Assembly (NCBI GenBank): GCA_950097015.1
Contig: CATNEN010000038.1
Span: 31,086,501-31,150,500, forward strand
DNA: 64,000 nt
DNA from: Macrostomum hystrix
Taxonomy: Eukaryota > Platyhelminthes > Macrostomidae
Reading direction: 5' to 3'
This document shows, one piece after another, positions 10,392 through 25,300 of the stretch (its first letter is position 1; the number at the start of each line of letters is the position of its first letter). The translations under genes and the position numbers were made by a program. The notes beneath the pieces were generated by a model, which did not search any database, was not told the DNA's origin, and was given only the letters and a program-made list of their open reading frames with translations.

Positions 10392-13300
10392 CTGGCGGCG
10401 ATTGGGGGCATCGGGATTATGATTGGGATTTCTTTGGGAGAGGTTTTGAGATAAATGGGATTGGTATTTTGGATTATCGGGATTGTGATTTTGGATTATT
10501 AGGATTGATTTTTGATTATTGGGATTGTGATTTTTGATTATTAGGATTGTGATTTTTTATTATTGGGATTGATTTTTTGGATTATTGGGATTGTGATTTT
10601 GGATTATTGGGATTGTGATTTTGGATTATTGGGATTGATTTTTTGGATTATTGGGATTGTGATTTTGGATTATTGGGATTGTGATTTTGGATTATTGGGA
10701 TTGATTTTTTGGATTATTGGGATTGTGATTTTGGATTATTGGGATTGTGATTTTGGATTATTGGGATTGATTTTTTGGATTATTGGGATTGTGATTTTTG
10801 ATTATTAGGATTGGGACTTTAGATTATCGGGATTGAGATTATGGATTTTTGCGATTGGGATTAGGGATTAGGAATTAACGGCCAATAGGAATTTCGACTA
10901 CTAGGGTTAATATTTAAGATTTTTGACTAATGGGATTAAGATTGAGAATGGGTTTGGGATCGGAATCTAGGATTCGGAATACATAGGTTGGGATTTGGCA
11001 TTGCTATTGGGGAAGCTAAGAAATTAATTAGCTGAAAATGAAGCTCACTCAAATTTGGTGCAGTCGGGTTCTGTTTCAAGTAGTTCTCGAACCAGAGACT
11101 TAGGAATCTCGGCCGTGTAGCACTCTGAAAGTTGAATTGGATCGGAGCAGTGAAGTGAAGCATGTCCACAAGTCCACAAGATTAGGAATCTGAGCGGATA
11201 GTAGGATATAGGATAAGCTTTGCCCAACTTACCGATCCGCTCCTTCAATAGCGGGTAGAACACTCGCCAGACTGTGTCCAGAGACATGCCGGAATCTAGG
11301 AATACAGCGCCGGCCACAGATTCAAAGATGTCGCCGAGACATTTCGGTATCTCTACGTCTTCGGGACGATCGTCGAAGTCCGCTTCCTGATTGGGCAGGT
11401 GAAGTGGGCGAGGGAGAAGTAGGCATATAATATGTGACTGACGGTTGGTGCCAGGGTGTAGTGAAAGAGTGGGTCACTATGCTACCAGTGGCTTAGGAAT
11501 CATTAATGGGTCAGAGTTGGGTCGAAATTGGGTCAGAGTTGGGTCAAAATTGGGTCAGAGTTGGGTCAAGAGTGGGTCAAGATTGGGTCTGGATTGGATC
11601 AAGATTGGGTCAGGAGTGGGTCAAGAGTGGGTCAAGAGTGGGTTAAGACTGGGTCAGGAGTGGTCAAGATTGGGTCTGGAGTGGGTCAAGAGTGGGTCAG
11701 CAGTAGGTCAAGAGTGGGTCAAGACTGGTCAGGAGTGGTCAAGATTAGGTCAAGATTGGGTCAAGAGTGGGTCAAGACTGGTCAGGAGTGGTCAAGATTG
11801 GGTCAAGATTGGGTCAGGAGTGGGTCAAGAGTGGGTCAGCAGTGGGTCAAGAGTGGGTCAAGACTGGGTCAGGAGTGGCCAAGATTGGGTCAAGAGTGGG
11901 TCAAGAGTAGGTCAGCAGTGGTTCAAGACTGGGTCAGGAGTGGCCAAGATTGAGTCAGGGCGGGTCATGAGTGAGTCATGGCAGGTCATGGTGGGTTAGG
12001 AGTGGGTCAGTGGTTGTGGAGGCAATAGAAAAAGCCAGCCTGAAGTCCCACCTGAGAGGTAACGAAGTCCAAATTGTCCTCTTTGTCGTCCTTCTGGAAC
12101 TGCACAAACTGGTCGATCAGGGCGTGCAGAGCCGGACTGACGCAGCGGAAATATTTGTGGAAGCCCCATTTGACAGCCAGGGCACCGAAGATGTCATTGT
12201 TGACTAGAGCCGAGCGAAGGTCGGTCAGGACAGCGGGCGAGTGACGACGGGAGTCATGGAAGAGGTACCTGCCAGTAGATAATGGGATTTTGTTACTTCG
12301 GAGTCGAAGACGATTAGATTTTAATTCCACTAATCTATCAGAACGATGTTTGCAGATCCGAGAACATCCCGCGGCTCGTCCGGTTCCTAAGGGCTACCAG
12401 ACGAGCCTCTTTCTTCCCCAGCGAGGAACAAGCTGCAGGAAGGACCGAACACGGACCTCCCTGACTGGCCCCGCGCCATCGGCCGACTGCGGGTCTTTCA
12501 GGGATTAGCGGAATGGGCGACTCCCGCCTCCCCGCTGTGTCCATCGGACCGCCTTGCGGATAAGTCAAGTAAGTCAATCTATCAGAATGGGATTTCAAAT
12601 CCATAGATTCATCAGAATGGGATTTCAAATCCATAGATTTATCAGAATGGGATTTCAAATCCATAGATTCATCAGAATGGGATTTCAAATCCAAAGATTC
12701 ATCAGAATGGGATTTCAAATCCATAGATTTATCAGAATGGGATTTCAAATCCATAGATTTATCAGAATGGGATTTCAAATCCATAGATTCATCAGAATGG
12801 GATTTTAAATCCATAGATTTATCAGAATGGGATTTTAAATCCATAGATTCATCAGAATGGGATTTCAAATCCATAGATTTATCAGAATGGGATTTTAAAT
12901 CCATAGATTTATCAGAATGGGATTTCAAATCCATAGATTTTTTGGAATGGGATTTACAATCTATAAAACTACCTGAATGGGATTTCCAATCTATAAAACT
13001 ACCTGAATGGGATTTCCAATCAATAAAACTACCTGAATGGGATTTCTAATCTACAAAACTACCAGAATGGGATTTCCAATCAATAAAACTACCTGAATGG
13101 GATTTCCAATAAATAAAACTACCTGAATGGGATTTCCAATAAATAAAACTACCTGAATGGGATTTCCAATCAATAAAACTACAATAGTAGGATTTATTAA
13201 CTACAAAACTACCAAAATGGGGTTTCTAATCTAAAAAGCTACTAGCATGGGATTCAAAATCCCAGCAAATTATTACCTGGTAACGACATAGTCCAGCACA

Positions 13301-16300
13301 GCGTCGCCCAGGAACTCGAGTCTCTGATAACAGTCAGTCAGCTCGTTTGAATAATCAGACGGATGCGTGAAGGCCTGCAGCAGGTAAGCCCGATTTTTAA
13401 ATCGATAACCAATCATCGCCTCGAATTCCTCGTAGCCCGTTAAACGTCGATTTAATTCAGCTTCGATATCGCACGCCGACATCAGGGCTGAAGCGCTGGA
13501 CAACACCGGATCTGGCGGAACCGGCCAAGTCACATCGTCGCCGGTGTCGACGACGCCGCCGAAATTGCCGACCGCGACGCCGAACCAGCGGCAGATTCTC
13601 AGAGCGGCCTGCTCATTGCACCTGACCAGGTAGCAGCCGATGATGGCTTCAACACTGTCTGCCAGGCACTTGTCTGTCAGGCTCTGTTCGAGCTGCAAAC
13701 AGCTGCTGCAGGCGCCTCCGCCACCGACCCCGATGCTGACTTTCGCCGATGAAGACAAGCTCGACTTGGCTTGCTGCCTGTTGCTGTTGCTGCCCTGTTG
13801 CTGACCTGCCAATTGACAGGTTAATGTGAAGCACTGGTACGTCCTTAGTAACTTCATCGTGGGGGATTTGTTTAAACTAGCGAGTCAAAAAAATATTTTG
13901 TGCGGGGAGATCTGGTAGGGGATTTTAGTGGATTTTGGGATTTCTAATAATGGGAGATCTGAAATGGGATTTTTTATGAGGGGAGATCTGAAATGGGATT
14001 TTTTTATGATGGGAGATCTGAAATGGGATTATTTTATGATGGGAGATCTGAAATGGGATTTTTGATGTGGGTAGATCTGAAATGGGATTTTTTTATGATG
14101 GGAGATCTGAAATGGGATTATTTGATGAGGGGAGATCTGAAATGGGATTTTTGATGTGGGTAGATCTGGAATGGGATTATTTTATGATGGGAGATCTGAA
14201 ATGGGATTATTTTATGATGGGAGATCTGGAATGGGATTATTTTATGATGGGAGATCTGAAATGGGATTATTTTATGATGGGAGATCTGAAATGGGATTTT
14301 TGATGTGGGTAGATCTGGAATGGGATTATTTTATGATGGGAGATCTGAAATGGGATTATTTTATGATGGGAGATCTGAAATGGGATTTTTTTATGATGGG
14401 AGATCTGAAATGGGATTATTTTATGATGGGAGATCTGAAATGGGATTTTTTGATAAGGAGAGATCAAAAGTGTGTTTCACTCGAGAAATACATTTTTGTA
14501 GAAAATGGTTTTTTGAATGGCTTTATGAATGAGAGTTCGGTAGGTCGCTGAAGAAACTATTTAAACTGTCAAATAAAAAAGAATAAATTAAAGACCTTAC
14601 CTCCGCCAGATTTTCCTTTGTTTCGTTTCTTTCCACCGCCGCTTCGCTTCTTCGATGCTGGCTTGGCACTAGCAGCAGAAGCAGCAGCAGCAGCAGGGGA
14701 GCCAGGAGACGGAGGAGTCGAGGCCGGTGCGACTGAGTCCACAGAACTCTTCTGCTGCTGTTTAATAACTAGTCCGGGCGGCAGCCAGTTGTCTCTCGGC
14801 TCAAATTTGCAGGCTACAATCAGCTTGCCGAGTCCCTTGGCTAAGGCGCACAGGTAGAGATTAGAATTGCTCACCTGCCGGCTTCTCAGCTGAGTCAGGC
14901 CGCCCTCGTGCAGGCCAGGATTGGCGCAGTACAGGCTGATTGTGACTGCGAATTTTAGCAGCGAATCGCCAACCTGCGGGTTTCAGCAATTGGGTTCGGC
15001 TCCGTGCTTCGATTCTACTCGTAGCTGCGATTCTTGCTTCGATTCTAGCTGTGATTCTTGCTTCGATTCTAGCTGCGATTCTTGCTTCGATTCTAGCTGC
15101 GATTTTCGCTTCGATTCTAGCTGCGATTTTCGCTTCGATTCTAGCTGCGATTTTTGCTTCGATTCTAGCTGCGATTCTTGCTCCGATTCTAGCTCCGATT
15201 CTTGCTCCGATTCTAGCTGTGTTTCTTGCTACGATTCCAGCTGTGTTTCTTGCTACGATTCTAGCTGTGTTTCTTGCTACGATTCTAGCTGCGTTTCTTG
15301 CTACGATTCTAGCTGTGTTACTTGCTACGATTCCAGCTATGTTTCTTGCTACGATTCTAGCTGTGTTTCTTGCTACGATTCCAGCTATGTTTCTTGCTAC
15401 GATTCTAGCTGTGTTTCTTGCTACGATTCCAGCTGCGTTTCTTGCTTCGATTCTAGCGCTTTTTTGCCACGGTTATGGCTTCGATTCTCACCGCATTTCT
15501 TGCTATAAAAGCTATAAGTATAAAGCTATAAAACAATCTACGAAGAAAAATAATTGGTGCAAATATTCGTCACTCACAGTCTCCAAGCGCTCCAGGTTCA
15601 TCAGATCACCGGCATTCGATGCCGTCAGGCACTGCAGTACATCGGCAGCGTTTGGCAGCCAAGTGTCAGCCAGGGACACCCTCGGAAAGAATGTCACCAT
15701 CTCTTCGAAACTGTCCGTCGACTCGGCGTCGTCGTCTTCGTAGGCCTCGCCCGGCCCAGCCTCGCCCAATAGAGGATCGTCATCATCTCCGCCTGTTCCG
15801 TCCGATTGGAACACCCCGAAATCTGCGTCTCCGTCGACTCTTTCGCCATTGTTCGCATTGGCAGTGTCGCGCTCGCTACTAATAGTAGTTGTGTCTGCGA
15901 TTAGCTTACCGTCAGCGCCGCCAGAACCGGCTGGGAGTAGCGGGCAGTAGGCTAGCTTCTCGGCAGCTGAAGAAGCCGATGATTCGGCATTGACGCCGAC
16001 GCCGGTCGATGCGGCTATCTGCTGACGAAGCGATTCAGCTAGCAGCAGATGATTGAGACGGTACAGGGCGGATGGCAGGCAGCAGGCTTGACGCCACACG
16101 GACGCTGGGACAACATGGCGATAGCAAAGCTCCGGTATGAATAACTGCTTCTGCTGTTCGTCTTTTAGGCAGCGGACATTGCTGGCTGGCTCAGACTGCT
16201 GCTGCTGCTTTGCTCGAGTACCCATAGGCCTACCGTCGGTGTCTAGAAATCTAGGATGTTGGCAGGATAATCTAGGTAAGGTTTTATTAAACTAACCTTA

Positions 16301-19300
16301 ATCTTGTATTTAATCTAATCAGCACCTGTCCCTAATCTCGCTCAAATCCTGACTCAAATCTCACCTTATCCCTTAGATTCAAAGTTATGATCGAGAGGTC
16401 GGGGGTTCGAATTTCAGGCCGAGGGAAACGGACTGTGCCCCTGAGCACACACTTGTGTAGCACAAAAAATGTCAGACCCCCTTGGCAGCTATACTGTTAA
16501 TTCTTGGCGCTATGGAACACTTCGAAACAAAATAAATTTTCTCATCTATAACGACATCAAACATACCTGGGCGTGAGCACATTATAACGCGAGCTGCTCT
16601 GCTCAACATCTAGCAAAGGTTGTTCGCGCGTTGTCAAGCGAATATTGTACTTCTTCAGGTAGTATTCTTCGAAGCTTTCGTAGGCGCTGGTTGGGAATGG
16701 CGAGGCCGGTGTTAGATCCCAGCGAACCTGTCAGTTTTTGGGCTTGCTCATGTCAGTGAGAAAGCAACTAAATCACAGATCCTGTCTGTGACCATGTTTT
16801 TGTCTTTAGTCTTATCACATCACCATTGACTAATCTCACTCTATTACGGTCTCGAATTTCATACTTAAATCTGCGTCTCTAACCTCAGCCATAATAATAA
16901 TAATTGCAGGAGGGCCGCGGGCGATGGCACATCAATTGATCAACATCTGCCCTGACTTTCTCATTGGAGGTTGGCCCCTTAAGGGCGAAAATTGCACGAC
17001 AAGCCCCAAAGCCTTCTCTCCGCGGCAGCACCACAAATAAATGTGGCCTTGACGTCGAATCGAGCTCATGGACCTTGATGCGAGAGGCAAACGCGTTGAC
17101 CGCTCTGCCACCGAACCCCCTAATCTCTACCTTATTCTTGACTAAAGTTTGACCCCATTATTGACACAAATCTGACTCCATTCCTGTCTCAAATCTCATT
17201 CCATTCCTGTCTCAAATCTCACCCCATTCCTGTCTCAAATCTCATTCCATTCCTGTCTCAAATCTCATTCCATTCCTGTCTCAAATCTCATTCCAGTCCT
17301 GTCTCAAATCTCACCCCATTCCTGACTCAAATCTCATTCCATTCCTGTCTCAAATCTCATTCCATTCCTGTCTCAAATCTCACCCCATTGCTGACTCAAA
17401 TCTCACCCCATTCCTGACTCAAATCTCACCCTAATCCTCACTCAAATCTCACCCATTCCTGACTCAAATCTCACCTTATTCCTCACTCAAATCTCACCCA
17501 TTCCTGACTCAAATCTCACCCTATTCCTCACTCAAATCTCACCCTATTCTTGACTCAAATCTCACCCCATTCCTGTCTCAACTCTCATCCTATTTATGAC
17601 TCAAATCTCACCCCATTCCTGTCTCAAATCTCAACCCATTCCTGACTCAAATCTCACCCCATTCCTGTCTCAAATCTCATCCCATTCCTGACTCAAATCT
17701 CATTCCAGTCCTGTCTCAAATCTCACCCCATTCCTGACTCAAATCTCATTCCATTCCTGACTCAAATCTCACCCTATTCCTGTCTCAAATCTCATCCCAT
17801 TCCTGACTCAAATCTCATTCCATTCCTGTCTCAAATCTCACCCCATTCCTGACTCAAATCTCACCCCATTCCTGACTCAAATCTCACCCCATTCCTGTCT
17901 CAAATCTCACCCCATTCCTGACTCAAATCTCACCCTATTCCTCACTCAAATCTCACCCCATTCCTGACTCAAATCTCACCCCATTCCTGACTCAAATCTC
18001 ACCCCATTCCTGACTCAAATCTCATCCCATTCCTGACTCAACTCTCATCCTATTTATGAATCAAATCTCACCCTATTTATGAGTTAAGTCAATTCAAGTA
18101 AAATTTACCTGGCTGACAAAGTAAAACTGCGGCTGATCAAAATTTCTATACGACGGCACAATGACGCAATCGTTGAAATCTTCAACCCGAAATTTAAACG
18201 GCTTCTCTGGTCGAATCTCGCATGGCGGAGGCGCGTCAGAGGCCGCGTCGGACACCGAGGAGGTCACAACGCGTTTAATCAGATCCCAATCTAGCTGCCA
18301 GTTTGAGCACTCCTCAGTGTTCTCACCGGCGCACTCGGCAACTGGACAGCGAATAAGGAGGCTCACCAACGGTGTGAATGGCGACAAATCAAAGTTGGCC
18401 AGCATGCTGACCTCTTTTTCTAATCGAAGCACGCGTTGAAATAGGATCCGGTGAAACTGCAGCAGCAGGTCGCGTTGGTCTGAGGTGAGAACCAGGGAAT
18501 CAGACACCAGTGGAAAGTCTACATCCGTCTGGAATTGGAAATTTAAGCACTTTTGAAATTTGAGTTAAGCTCACCCAGCAATTGTTCATCTCATCTGGTT
18601 TCTTGTTATCTTATCCAGCCTGTGTTTATTTTTATCTGGATTGTGCTTATTTCACCCGGTTTGTGTTTATTTTCAACTGGATTGTGTTTATTTTCAACTG
18701 GATTGTGTTTATTTTCAACTGGAATTTGTTTATTTCACCCGGTTTGTGTTTATTTTCAACTGGAATTTGTTTATTTCACCTGGTTTGCGTTTATTTTCAA
18801 CTGGATTGTGTTTATTTTCAACTGGATTGTGTTTATTTTCATCCAGCTTGTGTTTATTTTTAACTAGATTGTGTTTATTTCATCCAGCTTGTGTTTATTT
18901 TCAACTGGATTGTGTTTACTTCATCCAGTTTGTGTTTATGTCGGATTGCTTATAAATAAATTGCTAATGAATACACACGTTTCCCCTTACTGCCACTGTT
19001 TATCTCCTCAGGTTTGTGTTTATCTCCTCCGGTTTGTGTTTATCTTCTCCGGTTTGTGTTTATCTCCTCAGGTTTGTGTTTATCTCCTCCGGTTTGTGTT
19101 TATCTCCTCCGGTTTGTGTTTATCTCCTCCGGTTTGTGTTTATCTCCTCCGGTTTGTGTTTATCTCATCAGAATCTCATTTTGTGAAAATCAACACAATT
19201 GCTGATTACAAAGTGCTTAACCTAAAAGTACAACAGCACCCGCAGTACCCTGGCATCACTCACTTCTCCCTGTCTGGGATAAAGGCAGAACAGCGGCAGG

Positions 19301-22300
19301 CCGGCGGGCAGAGGATCGCGCAGGATCAGACCAAACGATCGATCATTCGGCGCAGACTTGGCCGCATCGTCGGCTGCGGCCACCTCAGCTGATGGCATTG
19401 CCCAGACATGCTCGGGTCTCAGCCGGATCCTGTACAGTCGGCAGGCTTCGTTTGCAGCCGGAACCCCGGAGGTCAGCTGGGCAGCCAGTTGTTTCGGATA
19501 AACCTGACGACGCTTGGAGCCGCCGATAGCTACTGCAGCCATGCCACCGGGCCCTGGCAACATCAGCGACGCGGCTGCGGCGTCCCCAACTAGAGGCGAA
19601 GCTGACAGGCTCTGTTGAGCGTGATTTACCAGCTCCTCCTTGCTGAATGGCTTCAGGCTCGAGTCCAGCTGGCCAGCCGAGTGCAGCGCCCGGACGCAGG
19701 CCAACGCGGCGTTGGCCTTGGCGGCCTGAACTGTTGAACGCCAGGAGCCGACAGAGGACTGCCGAACCGGCGAGTTCATGGGCAGCCGGAGCTCGCACCT
19801 GCAGTTTGGAAGTAGATTCCCAGCAATGTAACTGGCTCTGAAAACTCATTTTACCTCAAGTCTATCCCACTGATCCCCATTTATCCCAGATCTATTTTGC
19901 TGATCCCCATTTATCCCAGATCTATCTCACTGATCCTCATTTATCCAAGATCTGTCTCACTGATCCTCATTTATCCCAGATCTGTCTCACTGATCCCCAT
20001 TTATCCAAGATCTGTCCTACTGATCCCCATTTATCTCAGATCTGTCTCACTGATCCCCATTTATCTCAGATCTGTCTCATTGATCCCCATTTATCCCAGA
20101 TCTGTCTCACTGATCCCCATTTATCACAGATCTGTCTCACTAATCCCTATTTATCCTAGATCTGTCTCACTGATCCCTATTTATCCCAGATCTGTCTCAC
20201 TGATCCCCATTTATCTCAGATCTGTCTCACTGATCCCAATTTTATCCCAGATCTGTCTCACTGATCCCCATTTATCCTAGATCTGTCCTACTGATCCCCA
20301 TTTATCCCAGATCTGTCTCACTGATCCCCATTTTTCTCAGATCTGTCTCACTGATCCCCATTTATCTCAGATCTGTCTCACTGATCCCCATTTATCCCAG
20401 ATCTGTCTCACTGATCCCTATTTATCCAAGTTCTGCCTCACTGATCCCCATTTATCACTAAATCTACTGATCTAAATACATTCCAAAACTCACAAACCCA
20501 CTCACCTGTAGGCCGCAGCCTGGCCAGGTCGAGTCTCTATTCGCCAAAGCGGCACCAGGCTGGCGAACACATCCGATGGCAGTCGGGCGCAGTAGCGATT
20601 CACAATGGGAATAGCGGCATCGGCTGTCACTGATGGACCCGAAGGACCGAACGGGGCAAAGATTTCCGCATTATCAAATTGAGCAGACTCAAATTGGCTC
20701 GTGTCAGTCACCACGGCACCGCCGCTGCGTAGCAACAGCTCCTCGGTAGCTTTAAATGCGCCGTGACTAGCAATGAATGTCGAGTCTAACGGTGTCACAA
20801 TGGTGGCGTATGTGGAATTAAACGACCTAGCCCGATTCTTGGAATGAAAATAGGAATTAAAAGTGCGCGGCGGATTGAACCGAACAACCAGATTGCATTT
20901 TGGCAGGTCGCCGCGACTTTCCATAGCTTCCGTCACTACTAGGAGGTTGGCTTCGCCCTGCGGTGACAGGAAATGAGAAAGGACTCGAAAATCAGCGGTC
21001 TGCATTTGCCTGTCATTATGATCACGGAGCAGTATAATTCTGCCTGTTTTTGCGTCTGTTGAATCTGTAACTCTGCCTGTTTTTGTGTCTGTTGAATCTG
21101 TAACTCTGCCTGTTTTCTGTGTCTGTTGAATCTGTAACTCTGCCTGTTTTTGTGTCTGTTGAATCTGTAACTCTGCCTGTTTTTGTGTCTGTTGAATCTG
21201 TAACTCTGCCTGTTTTTGTGTCTGTTGAATCTGTAACTCTGCCTGTTTTTGTGTCTGTTGAATCTGTAACTCTGCCTGTTTTTGTGTCTGTTGAATCTGT
21301 AACTCTGCCTGTTTTTGTGTCTGTTGAATCTGTAACTCTGCCTGTTTTTGTGTCTGTTGAATCTGTAACTCTGCCTGTTTTTGCGTCTGTTGAATCTGTA
21401 ACTCTGCCTGTTTTTGTGTCTGTTGAATCTGTAACTCTGCCTGTTTTTGTGTCTGTTGAATCTGTAACTCTGCCTGTTTTTGTGTCTGTTGAATCTGTAA
21501 TTGTGTCTGTTTTTCTGTCTTTTTTGTGTCTGTCGATTCTGTTTTCCATCTGCTGAAGTCTGTAACTCAATCTGTAATGCATCTGTTGAAGTCTGTTATT
21601 CAGTCTGTAATGCATCTGTTGAAGTCTGTTATTCAGTCTGTAATGCATCTGTTGAAGTCTGTTATTCAGTCTGTAATGCATCTGTTGAAGTCTGTTATTC
21701 AGTCTGTAATGCATCTGTTCAAGTCTGTAAATTAGTCTGTAATGCATCTAAGTCATCTAAATCAAAAGTCCAATTTTGCATCTAACAAACCTGTCTAAAC
21801 TTCTTGAGATAATCCGTAATCCTCTGCTGCTTAGGCCGGGTCACAAGCGAGAACATGTACGCAGGCTTAATAAAGAAGAAATCCGGATCCCAAATGCACA
21901 CTTCGTCTAACAGTTTACAGAGGCCGTAGGCTGTAAAACAATCTTTAACAAACACCAGCGCGCTTAGCCGCTCTGTTGGCTCCTCCGATGGGCACTTTGG
22001 CACCACCTTGTAGGGCAGACAGTTGGCATTGTTCAGCTCGGTGATTTCGACACCACCGCCGATGCTACGACCGATGCTATCGCCGTTCAAATCGTCGTCA
22101 TCGTCGGAGTCAGTGGACGCGGCGTCGCTCAGATCGACTAATTCGCTATTGCCGGCCGGTTTAATGCGAACGGCGCTGTTTCCATAGCAACCATCGCCGT
22201 CGCCTCCAAAGGAGTCGCTGATGAATTCTATGCTGAATTCGGTGCGCGGACGAAATCTGCCCAGCAGGTCCAGCAGCCGATGCACATTCGGTGGCACCAC

Positions 22301-25300
22301 GCGACGAAAGTCTTCTACGTCAATGAATTCTTCTTGCACAGCGTGGAATCGCTTCTGCAGCACGGCTAGCTGGGTGACGGTGGAGCGAACCAGACACCGG
22401 GCCAACTGGTCACAATCGGCCAAGAGCTCCTGCTCCAAACTCACCTGACAGTCACAAATGAGGATAAGGATGGTTCGAGTCCCAAACTGATGAGGATCTG
22501 GGAGATTCGAGTCCCAGTCTGATGAGGATCTGTGAGATTCGAATCCCAGTTTGATGAGGATCTGGGAGATTCGAGTCCCAGTCTGATGAGGATTTGTGAG
22601 ATTCGAATCCCAGTCTGATGAGGATCTGGGAGATTCGAATCCCAGTCTGATGAGGATCTGTGAGATTCGAATCCCAGTTTGATGAGGATCTGGGAGAATC
22701 GAGTCCCATTACGATGAGGATCTGTGAGATTCGAGTTCTAGACTGATGAGAATCTGTGAGATTCGAATTCCAGTTTGATGAGGATCTGAGAGATTCGAGT
22801 CCCAGTCTGATAAGTAGGCTCTGGTGTCTAACAAAGCATAGCCAACTCACCAAGTGCTTGAGGCAGACCCTGGCAATGACATTGCAGCCCCAAGGTCCCA
22901 GGTTATCCAGGCCATTCAGGCACTGGCGTAGGGCCTTGATGCAGAACTGCTTGGCCTCGGGACACTTTGGCGGTGAGACTGTGAACTCCTCACTGAGATC
23001 CAGCAGCCAGTCTAGGTGGGATTGAATGAGCTCCCTCAGGCCACTGTACAATCCGAATGCGTCATCGGGCGCTGGACAGTCCAGCAGCTCTTCGTCTGGT
23101 TGGCCGCCGTGAATCAAAGCCGACAGCACGTCCGAGGCGAATGTGACGGAACAGTTGAAAGTGGCCTTCAGGCCTGCTATGAGATCCGACAGGCAGGGAC
23201 CCTGCAGTGGTCAATGGATTGGATGACTGTGAAATGAGGATTTAGGATTCAAGGATTCTCAAAATTAGGATTTGGGATTCTAGGATGCTTAAACTGAGTA
23301 TTCTGGGATTATAGGATGCACAAGTTAAGGATTTTAAATTCTAGGATGCTCAAATTAGAAACATAGGGACGGTATAATGAGGATTAAGGATTCAAGGATT
23401 CTCAAAATGAGGATTTGAGATTCTAGGATGCTTAAACTGAGAGGATTTGGGATTCTAGGATGCTTAAACTGAGAGGATTTGGGATTCTAGGATGCTTAAA
23501 CTGAGAGGATTTGGGATTCTAGGATGCTTAAACTGAGAGGATTTGGGATTCTAGGATGCTTAAACTGAGAGGATTTGGGATTCTAGGATGCTTAAACTGA
23601 GAGGATTTGGGATTCTAGGATGCTTAAACTGAGAGGATTTGGGATTCTAGGATGCTTAAACTGAGAGGATTTGGGATTCTAGAATGCTTAAGCTAAGAGG
23701 ATTTGGGATTCTAGGATGCTTAAACTGAGAGGATTTGGGGTTCTAGGATGCTTAAATTTTAGGAATTGGGATTCTAGGATGCCTTAATTAGCTAAAGACC
23801 TAGGATCTAACTAAGATGCTTTACATGAGAAGCCAGTTTCGAGCGGTAAGCTCACCTGAGCGCCGGTGAGTCCCTGCAACAGTTCAGCAGAGCTACCAAC
23901 AAACTGAACGGGCTGCAGTCTGTCCAGTAGGCCGCGTATCAAACGACCATCTGGACCTTCGCTATCAGCGTACAATTCCGCATTTTCCAGTACAACAAGT
24001 CGACTTCCCAACAATGAGCCATTGAAAGTTGACTTGTTAGGCTGCGAATCGCCTAGGCTGGCGTGCAATAGAGCAGGTGTTGTTACCAGAATTGAAGCAC
24101 GCGTTGAGCTGCTGCTGTTGCTGCATTGTTGAGTATGCTCAACTGCTGCCAGCCAGGGTAGATGACGGTTCAGTGTGGCCGCTATCGTCTGGCAGTGGCT
24201 CTCTGGTGAGCAAATGATAAATGTTCCGATGTACTTTTATTTATGAAGACACTTCATAAATAATAATACTTCATAAATCCCTAAGTTCCCCATGAACAGC
24301 CCTAGCAACTAAACTGAAGTTCCCAATGAACAGCCCTAGCAACCAAACTGAAGTTCCCCATGAACAGCCCTAGCAACTAAACTGAAGTTCCCCATGAACA
24401 GCCCTAGCAACCAAACTGAAGTTCCCCATGAACAGCCCTAGCAACCAAACTGAAGTTCCTCATGAACAGCCCTAGCAACTAAACTGAAGTTCCCCATGAA
24501 CAGTCCTTAGCAACCAAACTGAAGTTCCCCATGAACAGCCCTAGCAACTAAACTGAAGTTCCCCATGAACAGCCCTAGCAACCAAACTGAAGTTCCCCAT
24601 GAACAGCCCTAGCAACCAAACTGAAGTTCCCCATGAACAGCCCTAGCAACTAAACTGAAGTTCCCCATGAACAGTCCTTAGCAACCAAACTGAAGTTCCC
24701 CATGAACAGCCCTAGCAACTAAACTGAAGTTCCCCATGAACAGCCCTAGCAACCAAACTGAAGTTCCCCATGAACAGCCCTAGCAACCAAACTGAAGTTC
24801 CCCATGAACAGCCCTAGCAACTAAACTGAAGTTCCCCATGAACAGCCCTAGCAACTAAACTGAAGTTCCCCATGAACAGCCCTAGCAACCAAACTGAAGT
24901 TCCCCATGAACAGCCCTAGCAACCAAACTGAAGTTCCCCATGAACAGCCCTAGCAACCAAACTGAAGTTCCCCATGAACAACCCTAGCAACCAAACTGAA
25001 GTTCCCCATGAACAGCCCTAGCAACTAAACTGAAGTTCCCCATGAACAGCCCTAGCAACCAAACTGAAGTTCCCCATGAACAGCCCTAGCAACCAAACTG
25101 AAGTTCCTCATGAACAGCCCTAGCAACCAAACTGAAGTTCCTCATGAACAGCCCTAGCAACCAAACTGAAGTTCCCCATGAACAGCCCTAGCAACCAAAC
25201 TGAAGTTCCCCATGAACAACCCTAGCAACCAAACTGAAGTTCCTCATGAACAGCCCTAGCAACCAAACTGAAGTTCCCCATGAACAGCCCTAGCAACCAA

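Noticed and set aside
22455-22815. CTGATGA motifs in Dicer intron 4 as hammerhead ribozymes
   Set aside because: No GAAA follows at the required position, unlike the cores at 51 kb.
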